A stretch of 64,000 bases of DNA. Origin: Frigoribacterium faeni (lineage in GTDB: Bacteria; Actinomycetota; Actinomycetes; Actinomycetales; Microbacteriaceae). The translations under genes were made by a program, and so were the position numbers. The notes below the pieces were generated by a model, which was given only the letters and a program-made list of their open reading frames with translations, was not told the DNA's origin and ran no database searches. The stretch lies in assembly GCF_011761235.1 (NCBI RefSeq), contig NZ_JAAOYW010000003.1:124001-188000 (forward strand). The letters run 5' to 3'. Shown in pieces: positions 43,750 to 50,823 of the stretch; position 1 is the first letter of the stretch, and the number at the start of each line of letters is the position of its first letter.

Positions 43750-45012
43750 GTGCCCTTGATACGGGATCTCTCGCTCGCCCGGGGACTCGCCGTCCGCGCC
43801 CTCCGGTCGCGGCGACAGCGCCGCCGTCTGGACCGGCTCGGCGACACGGGTCGCGAGCCGGCCCCGGGCACGGTCCGCGTGGCCGTCTACTTCGCCGACA
43901 CGACGGTGAACATGTACCAGATCCGACAGTGGTACGCGCCGCTGGCCCACCTCGCGCAGACGGTGCCGGTGGCCATCGTGGCCCGGTCGCCCGGAGCGAT
44001 GCTGGCGCTGCTCGACGAGTCCCCGGTGCCGGTCGTCTACGCGCGGCAGGTCGTCGACCTCGAGGCGTTCGTCGAGTCCCACCCCCTCGCGATGACCCTG
44101 TACGTGAACCAGAACGCCAAGAACTTCCAGATGATGCGCTACGGGCGCATGTGGCACGTCTTCGTCAACCACGGCGAGAGCGACAAGATGTACATGACCA
44201 CGAACCAGTTCAAGGCCTACGACTACGCGTTCGTCGCCGGCGACGCCGCCCGGGCCCGGCTCGAGGCCGTCCTGTGGGACTACGACCTCGACCGGCGCAC
44301 CGTGGCCATCGGGCGGCCGCAGGCGGACCACGCCTCCGGCCGCCCGCCCTTCGAGCCCGACGGCCGCGTCGTCGTGCTGTACGCGCCGACGTGGGAGGGC
44401 GACCGCCCGGCGGCGACCTACGGCTCGATCGCCACCCACGGGGTGCCGCTGGTCGAGGCGCTGCTGGCCTCGGGGCGGCACCGGCTCGTCTACCGGCCGC
44501 ACCCGCGCAGCGGCGTCGTCGACCGCGACTACCGTCGGGCGCACGAGGCCGTCGTGGCGGCCGTCGAGGCCGCGAACGCGGCGGACCCGGGCGCGGGCCA
44601 CGTCTACGACACCAGCCCCCAGCTCGACTGGCAGCTCTCGGCCGCCGACGTCGCGATCACCGACATCTCGGCGATGGTCTACGACCGCCTGGCCACCGGC
44701 AAGCCCCTCGTGGTGACCCGGCCCGCGTCGGGCGAGGCCGACGTCGACGAGCGCGGCTACCTCGGGGCGGCGGAGTGGCTCGAGGCGGGCGACGCCTCGC
44801 GCGTCGTCGAGGTCGTCGACCGCGTCCGCGACGACCCCGAGGCGCTGGCCCGCCTCGACCACTGGGTGCGCCGGCACTTCGGCGACACGACCCCGGGGGC
44901 CGCGACCGCGCGCTTCGAGGAGGCGGTCCACCGGCTCGTCGAGCGGCGCGACGACTTCGCCCGACGCGAGGGCGGCGGGGCGCACGAGGCGGAGGGCACC
45001 GAGAGCAGGTGA
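43750..45012 (+). CDS. CDP-glycerol glycerophosphotransferase-like protein (TagB/TagF family)
   Basis: Protein of 420 residues, GT-B-like. It shows VFVNHGESDKMYMTTNQFKA (the HG.SDK region of TagB/TagF), VLYAPTWEGDRP (the APTWR-like motif), LVYRPHPRSGV (RPHP) and AAVAITDIS shown as ADVAITDISAMVYD (the TDYSS-like site). TagB/TagF enzymes transfer glycerol phosphate or a related polyol phosphate from a CDP donor to a teichoic-acid-type chain at the inner membrane face. It is the strongest sign that the cluster makes a phosphodiester-linked wall polymer. Strong AGGAGGA six bases before the GTG. The tail is acidic/basic and disordered. Confidence 0.85.
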   Translation: MPLIRDLSLARGLAVRALRSRRQRRRLDRLGDTGREPAPGTVRVAVYFADTTVNMYQIRQWYAPLAHLAQTVPVAIVARSPGAMLALLDESPVPVVYARQVVDLEAFVESHPLAMTLYVNQNAKNFQMMRYGRMWHVFVNHGESDKMYMTTNQFKAYDYAFVAGDAARARLEAVLWDYDLDRRTVAIGRPQADHASGRPPFEPDGRVVVLYAPTWEGDRPAATYGSIATHGVPLVEALLASGRHRLVYRPHPRSGVVDRDYRRAHEAVVAAVEAANAADPGAGHVYDTSPQLDWQLSAADVAITDISAMVYDRLATGKPLVVTRPASGEADVDERGYLGAAEWLEAGDASRVVEVVDRVRDDPEALARLDHWVRRHFGDTTPGAATARFEEAVHRLVERRDDFARREGGGAHEAEGTESR

Positions 45013-45021
45013 TGAGTCACC
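45008..45021. repeat. Short inverted repeat upstream of the XRE regulator gene
   Basis: GGTGA-TGAG-TCACC overlaps the stop codon of the TagB/TagF-like gene. CACCTGTTCCACAGCACCTGTG follows it directly. It could be an operator for the XRE protein; by eye only. Confidence 0.25.
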
Positions 45022-45099
45022 TGTTCCACAGCACCTGTGCCGCATCATCCAGGCGCTTGGCATCTGGAGTTGTACCGCTGGGGAGCGTATCCATGAGGT

Positions 45100-45408
45100 A
45101 TGCCCGAGCCGACTTCTCCTGCCGCCCTGCTCTTCGGTGAACGTGTCCGCGAGGAGCGGCTCCGCCTCGGCCTGAGCCAGGACGAGGTCGCCCACCTCGC
45201 GGGGATGAACGTGTCGAACTACGGCAAGATCGAGCGCGGCGTGGGCAACCCGGTGCTGCACACGATCGTGCGCCTCGCGGCCGTGCTCGGGGTCGACCCC
45301 GCGGTGCTCGTGGGCGGCATGTCCGCCGACCACCTGCCGCCGGTGCTCGAGACGTTCTCGGCGGCCGACTACGTCGCCGAGCGCCGGGCACGGTCGGCTA
45401 GAAGCTGA
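45100..45408 (+). CDS. XRE-family helix-turn-helix regulator
   Basis: Protein of 102 residues. A complete Cro/C1-type HTH spans about residues 12-70 (FGERVREERLRLGLSQDEVA, then MNVSNYGKIERG and VLHTIVRLAAVLGVDPAVLV). A short C-terminal extension follows (PPVLETFSAADYVAERRARS). It lies at the meeting point of the two halves of the glycopolymer cluster, and an inverted repeat lies just upstream, so it may control one or both halves (inference). Its last 11 bases overlap the convergent small gene. The ATG at 45100 is weakly supported; an ATG at 45093 is out of frame. Confidence 0.8.
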   Translation: MPEPTSPAALLFGERVREERLRLGLSQDEVAHLAGMNVSNYGKIERGVGNPVLHTIVRLAAVLGVDPAVLVGGMSADHLPPVLETFSAADYVAERRARSARS

Positions 45409-45682
45409 ACCGCCAGAGGTACTCTTCGCGGGTGGGCCGGAACCACCGCACCACGGCGATCGAGCTGGTGACGAGCTCGGGCCCGATGACGCTCACCGAC
45501 ATCGACTCGCCGGGCTGCAGCGCGGCGGTCGACACCGGGACGAGCAGGCCCGACCCCAGCAGGGTGACGCGCAGGCCCGACACGGTCTCGGGGCCGTCGT
45601 TGACGAGCCGGAGCACGCGGGGCCCGCGCGAGCGGTCGAGGCGGAAGGGGACGCGGTAGGCGGTGGGTGCTGTCACGGACAT
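45398..45682 (-). CDS. Small beta-rich protein, function unknown
   Basis: Protein of 94 residues predicted to be mostly strands (YRVPFRLDRSRGPRVLRLVN, SGLRVTLLGSGLLVPVS, SMSVSVIGPELVTSSIAVVRW). The immunoglobulin-like alternation could be a single small beta-sandwich. No signal peptide or cysteines. The ATG lies six bases after TAGCCT, and composition is like its neighbours. It converges on the XRE gene with an 11-base overlap. No family is recognised. Confidence 0.6.
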   Translation of the reverse strand: MSVTAPTAYRVPFRLDRSRGPRVLRLVNDGPETVSGLRVTLLGSGLLVPVSTAALQPGESMSVSVIGPELVTSSIAVVRWFRPTREEYLWRFSF

Positions 45683-45688
45683 GGCCAG

Positions 45689-45694
45689 AGGCTA
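45689..45694 (-). promoter_or_regulatory. Leaderless-type -10 box of the small beta-rich protein gene
   Basis: TAGCCT on the minus strand, six bases before the ATG at 45682; supports that this short frame is a real gene. Confidence 0.5.
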
Positions 45695-45804
45695 GGTCCG
45701 ACCCCCGACCTCTCCCTCCGCGCCCTGGGGGCGAGGGGTGGTCCGGGGAGGGCGCACGGGGCGACGAGCCTGTGCGGGCCCGGGCCGGGAGGCCCTCGCC
45801 GGCG

Positions 45805-46593
45805 TCAGGCCCGCAGCTCGATCGGGAACGAGGCGGGGGCGGGGCCGAAGGCGTCGCGGGCGCTCGTCACGACCTTGCGGCCGAGCAGGTGGTTGCCGGT
45901 GCCGCCGACGACCGCGCCGACGCCGAAGGGCACGGCCCGGCCGAGCACCGTGGCGGTCTGGGAGGCGGCGAACCGGCGCACGAAGTGCTTGCGCACCGTG
46001 TCGGTCAGGCCGCTGATTGCGGTCTTGGGCAGCTTCTGCGTGACGAGCTCGCCCCAGAACGCGCTGCGGGCGGGGGCGGTGCCGAGGGCCTCGCCGGCGA
46101 ACTGCCGGACGAGCGTCGCCCCGGGCGCGCCCATCATCATCGTCATGACGAGCGCCCGGGCACGCTCGGGGTCGGTGACGGCGATGCCGTGCACCTCGGT
46201 GACCGACTGGGCGAAGAGGGCGCTGGCCTCGAGGAACCCGGCCGTCTCGACGCCCGACAGGGCCAGCGAGACGCCCCAGCCGACGCCGGGGATGACGGCG
46301 CTCGCCCCGACGGCCGCGCCGCCCGACGTGACGGCCGTGAGGTACTCGCGCTCGAGGATGCGGATCAGCTTGGCCGGGTCGGCCTTGCGGTGGCGGCGTC
46401 GGAGCGCGGCGACGTGCTTGACGACCACGGGGCGCTGGACGGCGAGGAGGCGGTCGAGGCGGCGCAGCCACGGCGAGTCCGCCGTCACGGCGTCGTCGGG
46501 CGCGGGGCGCAGCGACTCGGGGGAGGTGCTGCCGGGTGCGGTGCCGACGAGGGCGTCGGCGGCGGGACGGGGCGAGACGTGGCGGTCGTGCAT
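45805..46593 (-). CDS. EcsC-like protein
   Basis: Protein of 262 residues. A disordered N-terminus (about 40 residues) is followed by a helical domain whose centre, GASAVIPGVGWGVSLALSGV with ASALFAQSVTEVHGI, recalls the EcsC family glycine-rich hydrophobic region. A second glycine-rich hydrophobic stretch (AVPFGVGAVVGGTGNHLLG) closes the domain. EcsC proteins are poorly understood; in Bacillus the gene accompanies an ABC transporter. Here it directly follows a polymer-export ABC operon on the same strand. It has its own TAGCAT box, six bases before the ATG. Assignment is tentative. Confidence 0.6.
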   Translation of the reverse strand: MHDRHVSPRPAADALVGTAPGSTSPESLRPAPDDAVTADSPWLRRLDRLLAVQRPVVVKHVAALRRRHRKADPAKLIRILEREYLTAVTSGGAAVGASAVIPGVGWGVSLALSGVETAGFLEASALFAQSVTEVHGIAVTDPERARALVMTMMMGAPGATLVRQFAGEALGTAPARSAFWGELVTQKLPKTAISGLTDTVRKHFVRRFAASQTATVLGRAVPFGVGAVVGGTGNHLLGRKVVTSARDAFGPAPASFPIELRA

Positions 46594-46599
46594 CCGTGG

Positions 46600-46605
46600 A
46601 TGCTA
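46600..46605 (-). promoter_or_regulatory. Leaderless-type -10 box of the EcsC-like gene, overlapping a stop codon
   Basis: TAGCAT on the minus strand, six bases before the ATG at 46593. Its first three bases are the TAG stop codon of the preceding ABC ATPase gene. Confidence 0.5.
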
Positions 46606-47367
46606 CGCCGCGGGCCGGGGAGGATGGTCGGAGGAGTACCGGGCCAGGGCTTCGTCGAGGGGGCCGTCGAAGACGAGCTCGCCCTTGTCGAGGTAGAGCC
46701 CCCGGGCGCAGAAGCGCTTGAGGTCGCGTTCGTTGTGCGAGACGAGGAACAACGTGCGGCCGTCCGCGAGCATCTGCTCGATCCGCGCGTAGCACTTCTC
46801 GCGGAACGCCTTGTCGCCGACGGCGAGCACCTCGTCGACGAGGATGACGGGCTCCTCGAGGCGGGAGATCACCGCGAAGGCGACGCGCACCTTCATGCCG
46901 CTCGACAGGTGCTTGTAGGGGGTGTCCACGAACGCGGAGATCTCGGCGAAGTCGACGATCTCGTCGAAGCGATCGTCGATCTCGTGGCGCCGCATGCCGT
47001 GAAGGCCGGCCGTCAGGTACACGTTCTCGCGCACGGTGAGGTCGGCCACGAAGCCGCCGGTGATCTCGATCAGGGGAGCGACGCCTCCCGAGACGGTGAC
47101 GCTGCCCGTGTCGGGCAGGATGACCTCGGCGACCAGCTTGAGCAACGTGGACTTGCCCTGGCCGTTGCGGCCCACGACGCCGATGGCCTCGCCGGGGCGC
47201 ACCTCGAACGAGACGTCCCTCAGCGCCCAGAACTCGCCGGGCCGGGAGCGACGGCTCGAGTCGGAGAAGAGGTCCTTGAACGAGCGGCGGCCCCGGCGGT
47301 TGCGGCGGAACCGGATGCCGACGCCGTCGACGCGGATGACGGGCTCGGGCCCGGACGTCGGGGTCAT
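46603..47367 (-). CDS. Polysaccharide/teichoic acid export ABC transporter ATPase (TagH/Wzt type)
   Basis: Protein of 254 residues. Walker A GVVGRNGQGKSTLLKLV, signature LSSGMKVRVAFAV, Walker B VILVDEVLAVGD and switch His VSHNERD. The N-terminal insert RFRRNRRGRRSFKDLFSD before the Walker A region is typical of TagH/Wzt ATPases. The C-terminal polymer-recognition domain found in Wzt is absent, so chain-independent export is likely. It powers flipping of a lipid-linked envelope polymer. The ATG overlaps the permease stop as ATGA. Confidence 0.88.
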   Translation of the reverse strand: MTPTSGPEPVIRVDGVGIRFRRNRRGRRSFKDLFSDSSRRSRPGEFWALRDVSFEVRPGEAIGVVGRNGQGKSTLLKLVAEVILPDTGSVTVSGGVAPLIEITGGFVADLTVRENVYLTAGLHGMRRHEIDDRFDEIVDFAEISAFVDTPYKHLSSGMKVRVAFAVISRLEEPVILVDEVLAVGDKAFREKCYARIEQMLADGRTLFLVSHNERDLKRFCARGLYLDKGELVFDGPLDEALARYSSDHPPRPAA

Positions 47368-48164
47368 CAGATCTCCTTCAGGACGGCGCGTTCGCTCGCC
47401 CGGAACACGCCCAGCCCGATCACGAGCAGCACGACGCACATGCCGGCGCCGACGAGCACCTCGAGCAGGTCGAGCTGCTCGGGGAAGAACGCCGCCCGGT
47501 AGAGGCCGAAGATGCCGCTCAGCGGGTTGAACGCGGCGAGGAGGTGCAGCTCGTCGGGCAGGTCCTGTGTGCCGTAGATGATGGGCGACGCGTAGAAGAG
47601 GAACCGCAGGGCCAGCTTGGTGGCGCGCTCGAGGTCGCGGAAGAACACGACCAGCGGGGCGACCACGAGGCCGACGCCCGCCACGAGCACGGTCTGCATG
47701 ACCATGGCCACGGGCAGGAACACCACCTGCCAGTGCAGCTCGGCACGCCCGACGACGGCGAACAGGGCCAGGACCGGCAGGCTGAGGGCGAACTCGATGC
47801 CCTTGGAGCCGACGAGGCGGAACACCCAGATCGTGCGGGGGATCTTCGTCGAGCGGACCAGCTTGGCCTCGCGGATGAACGCCCGCGTGCTGTCCGACAC
47901 GGCGCCGTTGAACCACATCCAGGGCAGCAGGCCGCTCAGCAGGAACACGATGTACGGGTCCTCGCCGACGGAGCGCTTGAAGACGACCTGGAAGACGAAG
48001 TAGTAGATGCCCGCCATGACGAGCGGGTCGAGGATCGACCACACGTAGCCGAGCGCCGACGTCGAGTACCGGACCTTGAGGTCGCGACTGGTCAGCAGCC
48101 ACAGGGTCTGCCGGTAGCGCGCGGCACCGGTGCGCCGGGGGCGATCGGCCAGGGCTGTGCTCAC
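47367..48164 (-). CDS. Polysaccharide/teichoic acid export ABC transporter permease (TagG/Wzm type)
   Basis: Protein of 265 residues with six membrane helices in the ABC-2 layout: LLTSRDLKVRYSTSALGYVW at the N-terminus (the typical amphipathic entry), MAGIYYFVFQVVF, PWMWFNGAVSDSTRAFI, LPVLALFAVVG, LVAGVGLVVAPLVVFFRDLE and a C-terminal SGIFGLYRAAFFPEQ. It forms the channel with the TagH-type ATPase. The GTG at 48164 has GAGGA five bases upstream; codons further upstream are out of character. It follows the nucleotidyltransferase gene after 49 bases. Confidence 0.88.
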   Translation of the reverse strand: MSTALADRPRRTGAARYRQTLWLLTSRDLKVRYSTSALGYVWSILDPLVMAGIYYFVFQVVFKRSVGEDPYIVFLLSGLLPWMWFNGAVSDSTRAFIREAKLVRSTKIPRTIWVFRLVGSKGIEFALSLPVLALFAVVGRAELHWQVVFLPVAMVMQTVLVAGVGLVVAPLVVFFRDLERATKLALRFLFYASPIIYGTQDLPDELHLLAAFNPLSGIFGLYRAAFFPEQLDLLEVLVGAGMCVVLLVIGLGVFRASERAVLKEI

Positions 48165-48213
48165 GGGTGTCCTCGGTGTCGGGCGGTCACCCCGGCCGGA
48201 GGGCCGGACCGGC

Positions 48214-48924
48214 TCACACGAAGAGGTTCGCGCGCTCCAGGTCCTCGGCGAAGTCGACCTCGACGGCGTAGAGGTCGGAGATGTCCACGGGCTCACAGAG
48301 TAGCCCGTCCTGCTCGATCGCCAGTTCGATGCCGCGCTCGAAGTAGTCCTGCGCGTCGACCTTGGCGAGCTGGCGCACGAGGGCGGGCTTGTCGGCCTTC
48401 GAGACGAAGTTGATGCCGACGGCCTCGCCGAGGCCGCCCACGACCTGCTTCGAGAGCTGCGAGATGTAGCCCTCGGCGGTGGTCGTGTACTTGACCTCTT
48501 CGTCGGAGACCTTCGAGGTGTTGACCGTGACGAACGACTGCTCGTCGCGCACGAGGCGCGAGGCGCGGCGCAGCGCCTCGGGGTCGAAGACGACGTCGCC
48601 GTTCATCCAGAGCACGCCGCCCGAGGTGCTGGCACGCAGCGCGCGCAGCAGGCTCTTCGAGGTGTTGGTCTGGTCGTACTGCTCGTTGTAGACGAAGGAG
48701 GCGGTGGGGAACGCCTCGACGATGTGCTCGAACTTGTAGCCGACGACGACCGTGATGCGGGCGTCGGGCCCGAACGCCGAGCGGATGTTGTCGAACTGCT
48801 GCTGCATGATCGTGCGGCCGTCGCTGAGCTCGGTCAGCGCCTTCGGCAGGGAGCGCCCGAGGCGGCTGCCCAGGCCGGCGGCCAGGATCACGATCTGGGG
48901 GGAGGTGCTGTCTGTCTTGCTCAC
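48214..48924 (-). CDS. Sugar/choline-phosphate-type nucleotidyltransferase
   Basis: Protein of 236 residues, single Rossmann-like domain. IVILAAGLGSRLGRSLPKAL is the NTP-binding loop (G-x-G-x-R-x(n)-PK). VLWMNGDVVFDPEAL holds the catalytic Asp (xGD), and CEPVDISDLYAVEVDFAEDL carries the late metal-binding Asp. The layout is close to LicC-like phosphocholine cytidylyltransferases and short sugar-1-phosphate nucleotidyltransferases. It probably makes a CDP- or other NDP-activated donor for the nearby polymer. The GTG has GAGGAG six bases upstream. First gene of the minus-strand export operon. Confidence 0.83.
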   Translation of the reverse strand: MSKTDSTSPQIVILAAGLGSRLGRSLPKALTELSDGRTIMQQQFDNIRSAFGPDARITVVVGYKFEHIVEAFPTASFVYNEQYDQTNTSKSLLRALRASTSGGVLWMNGDVVFDPEALRRASRLVRDEQSFVTVNTSKVSDEEVKYTTTAEGYISQLSKQVVGGLGEAVGINFVSKADKPALVRQLAKVDAQDYFERGIELAIEQDGLLCEPVDISDLYAVEVDFAEDLERANLFV

Positions 48925-49272
48925 GTCTGTCTCCTCGTGGGGCTGACTGTCTGCCTGTCGTGCCGTGCCGGCCGTGGTGAGGGCCGTCGCGGTGCGCCGC
49001 CTCGACGCCGGATCGGTGATCCGTGGGGCGGGCCCCGGGTCTGGACAGGTGCTGGGTCGTGCCCCGGGAGGTGCGGTCGGGCGCCGTCTGTGGCGCCCCT
49101 CCGTCTGGTGTTCGGGCGGCGTTCACCCTCGGGACTCGATGTGGACACGTCGTCGTGCTCGGCCAGACTACCGCGCGGGGCGCCGGATGGGCAGGTCCCT
49201 TCGCAGTCGTGTCCCTTTCGTGATGGGGGCAGGGCGGGCGTGCCGGGGGCCCGCGCTTGGTACGGTGGTGCG
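48925..49272. other. Intergenic region, about 350 bases, no gene seen
   Basis: Divergent promoter region between the nucleotidyltransferase operon (minus) and the ABC ATPase gene (plus). It holds the GAGGAG ribosome-binding site at the minus-strand end, a palindrome GGATC-GGT-GATCC at 49010-49022, and a TACGGT box at 49261-49266. No convincing coding frame, tRNA or long hairpin was seen. The minus-strand promoter could not be located. Confidence 0.5.
49261..49266 (+). promoter_or_regulatory. Leaderless-type -10 box of the ABC ATPase gene
   Basis: TACGGT, six bases, then the ATG at 49273, with no Shine-Dalgarno sequence. It fixes the start and therefore shows that the long N-terminal extension is part of the protein. 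Confidence 0.5.
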
Positions 49273-50823
49273 ATGGCTTCCGCGCGCGACGACCAGGAGG
49301 GTGCCCGGCACCCCGACGAGCCGACGAGCAGCGGTGGGGACACGGTTCACCAGGGGGACGACATGGACGACGAGGCGACGCCGACGACCGCACCCGAGGG
49401 GGTGGCGTCGGCCGACTCGTCCGGCGAGCAGGAGGCGGGCCGCGCCCGCCCCGCCGGTGCAGGAGGCGCCGCCTCCGCCGCGAGGAACGCCCGCCCCGCC
49501 CCGAAGCGCAAGCCCGCCGCCACGCGCACGGCCGCCGACCGCTCGGCAGCCGCCAAGAAGGCGGCCGCCACCCGCGCCGCCAACGCCCGGGCACGTGCGG
49601 CCGCGGCCGCCGCCGCCGCCGCGGAGGAGGCCGCCGCCGCCGAGGCGGCCGCCCAGCAGGCAGCGGCCGCCGAGCAGGTCGTGGCCGACCTCGACGCGTC
49701 GGCCGAGGGCGACGCACAGGACGTCGTCGCCGAGGGCGCCCCCGCCGAGGCGACGGACGCCGACACGGCGGCGGACCCCGAGGCGGACGTGGAGACCCAG
49801 TCGGAGACCGACGCCGAGGCGGACACGGACGCCGACACGGTCGCGGACGCGGACGCGGACGCCGACACCGACACCGACACCAACACCCGCTCCGACGTCG
49901 ACGGCGACGCGGTCGCCGCCGTCGAGCCACCGGCCGACGCGGAGGACGCGGGCGAGACCGAGACCGAGGCCGACGAGGCCGACCCCGAGGCGACGGCCGG
50001 TGCCGACGGCGACGCGACCGACCTCGACGCCGAGGCGGCGCCTCCTGCGGTCGACGGAGAGCGCCCCGTCGTCCTCGCCATCAAGGGCATCGCCAAGCGC
50101 TACGGCGCCACGGTCGCCGTCGAGGGCGTCGACCTCGAGGTGCGGGCCGGGTCGTTCTACGGCATCGTCGGCCCCAACGGCGCGGGCAAGACCACGACGC
50201 TCTCGATCGTCACCGGCCTGCTGCGCCCGGACGAGGGCACGGTGTCCGTGCTCGGCTCCGACGTGTGGGACGACCCCGCGGCGGCGAAGCGCGCCCTCGG
50301 GGTGCTGCCCGACCGCCTCCGGCTCTTCGACCGCCTCACGGGCGCCCAGCTGCTGTACTACTCCGCCACCCTCCGCGGGCTGGACGGCGCGACCGCCCGC
50401 AAGCGGTCCGCCGACCTCGCCGCCGCCTTCGGGCTGCAGGACGCCCTCGGCCGTCTCGTGGCCGACTACTCGGTCGGCATGACGAAGAAGATCGCGCTGG
50501 CCGCGGCCGTCATCCACTCGCCCCGCGTGCTCGTGCTCGACGAGCCGTTCGAGTCGGTCGACCCGGTCTCGGCCGCCACCGTCACCGACGTGCTGCAGCG
50601 CTACGTCGCCGGCGGCGGCACGGTGCTGCTCTCGAGCCACAGCATGGACCTCGTCGAGCGCATCTGCGACAGCGTGGCGGTGATCGTCGACGGGCACGTG
50701 CTCGCCAGCGGCACCGTCGACGAGGTCAGGGCGGGCCGCTCGCTCGAGCAGACGTTCGTCGAGCTGGCCGGCGGCCGGGCCGTCACGGAGGGCATGGAAT
50801 GGTTGCAGAGCTTCTCCGACTGA
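49273..50823 (+). CDS. ABC transporter ATPase with long basic-then-acidic N-terminal extension
   Basis: Protein of 516 residues. The ABC domain starts only at about residue 267: VLAIKGIAKRYG, Walker A GPNGAGKTTT at about 300, signature replaced by ADYSVGMTKKIALAAAV, Walker B RVLVLDEPFESVD, switch LLSSHSMD. The first 266 residues are low complexity. A Lys/Arg/Ala stretch like histone H1 tails (about 65-135; for example PAPKRKPAATRTAADRSAAA) is followed by a D/E/T/A-rich part with DADTDTDT runs (about 140-255). Extensions like this are rare in ABC ATPases. It overlaps the permease gene by 25 bases. Substrate unknown. Confidence 0.83.
   Translation: MASARDDQEGARHPDEPTSSGGDTVHQGDDMDDEATPTTAPEGVASADSSGEQEAGRARPAGAGGAASAARNARPAPKRKPAATRTAADRSAAAKKAAATRAANARARAAAAAAAAAEEAAAAEAAAQQAAAAEQVVADLDASAEGDAQDVVAEGAPAEATDADTAADPEADVETQSETDAEADTDADTVADADADADTDTDTNTRSDVDGDAVAAVEPPADAEDAGETETEADEADPEATAGADGDATDLDAEAAPPAVDGERPVVLAIKGIAKRYGATVAVEGVDLEVRAGSFYGIVGPNGAGKTTTLSIVTGLLRPDEGTVSVLGSDVWDDPAAAKRALGVLPDRLRLFDRLTGAQLLYYSATLRGLDGATARKRSADLAAAFGLQDALGRLVADYSVGMTKKIALAAAVIHSPRVLVLDEPFESVDPVSAATVTDVLQRYVAGGGTVLLSSHSMDLVERICDSVAVIVDGHVLASGTVDEVRAGRSLEQTFVELAGGRAVTEGMEWLQSFSD

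Noticed and set aside
45667-47502. 611-codon plus-strand frame opposite the EcsC-like and ABC ATPase genes
   Set aside because: Low-complexity G/A/D/V/R sequence, antisense to well-marked Walker motifs on the minus strand; no promoter or ribosome-binding site of its own.
48925-49272. Hidden small gene or small RNA in the 350-base divergent gap
   Set aside because: Frames present run on from the flanking shadow frames and are Arg/Pro-rich; no hairpin terminator or isolated promoter pair was seen.
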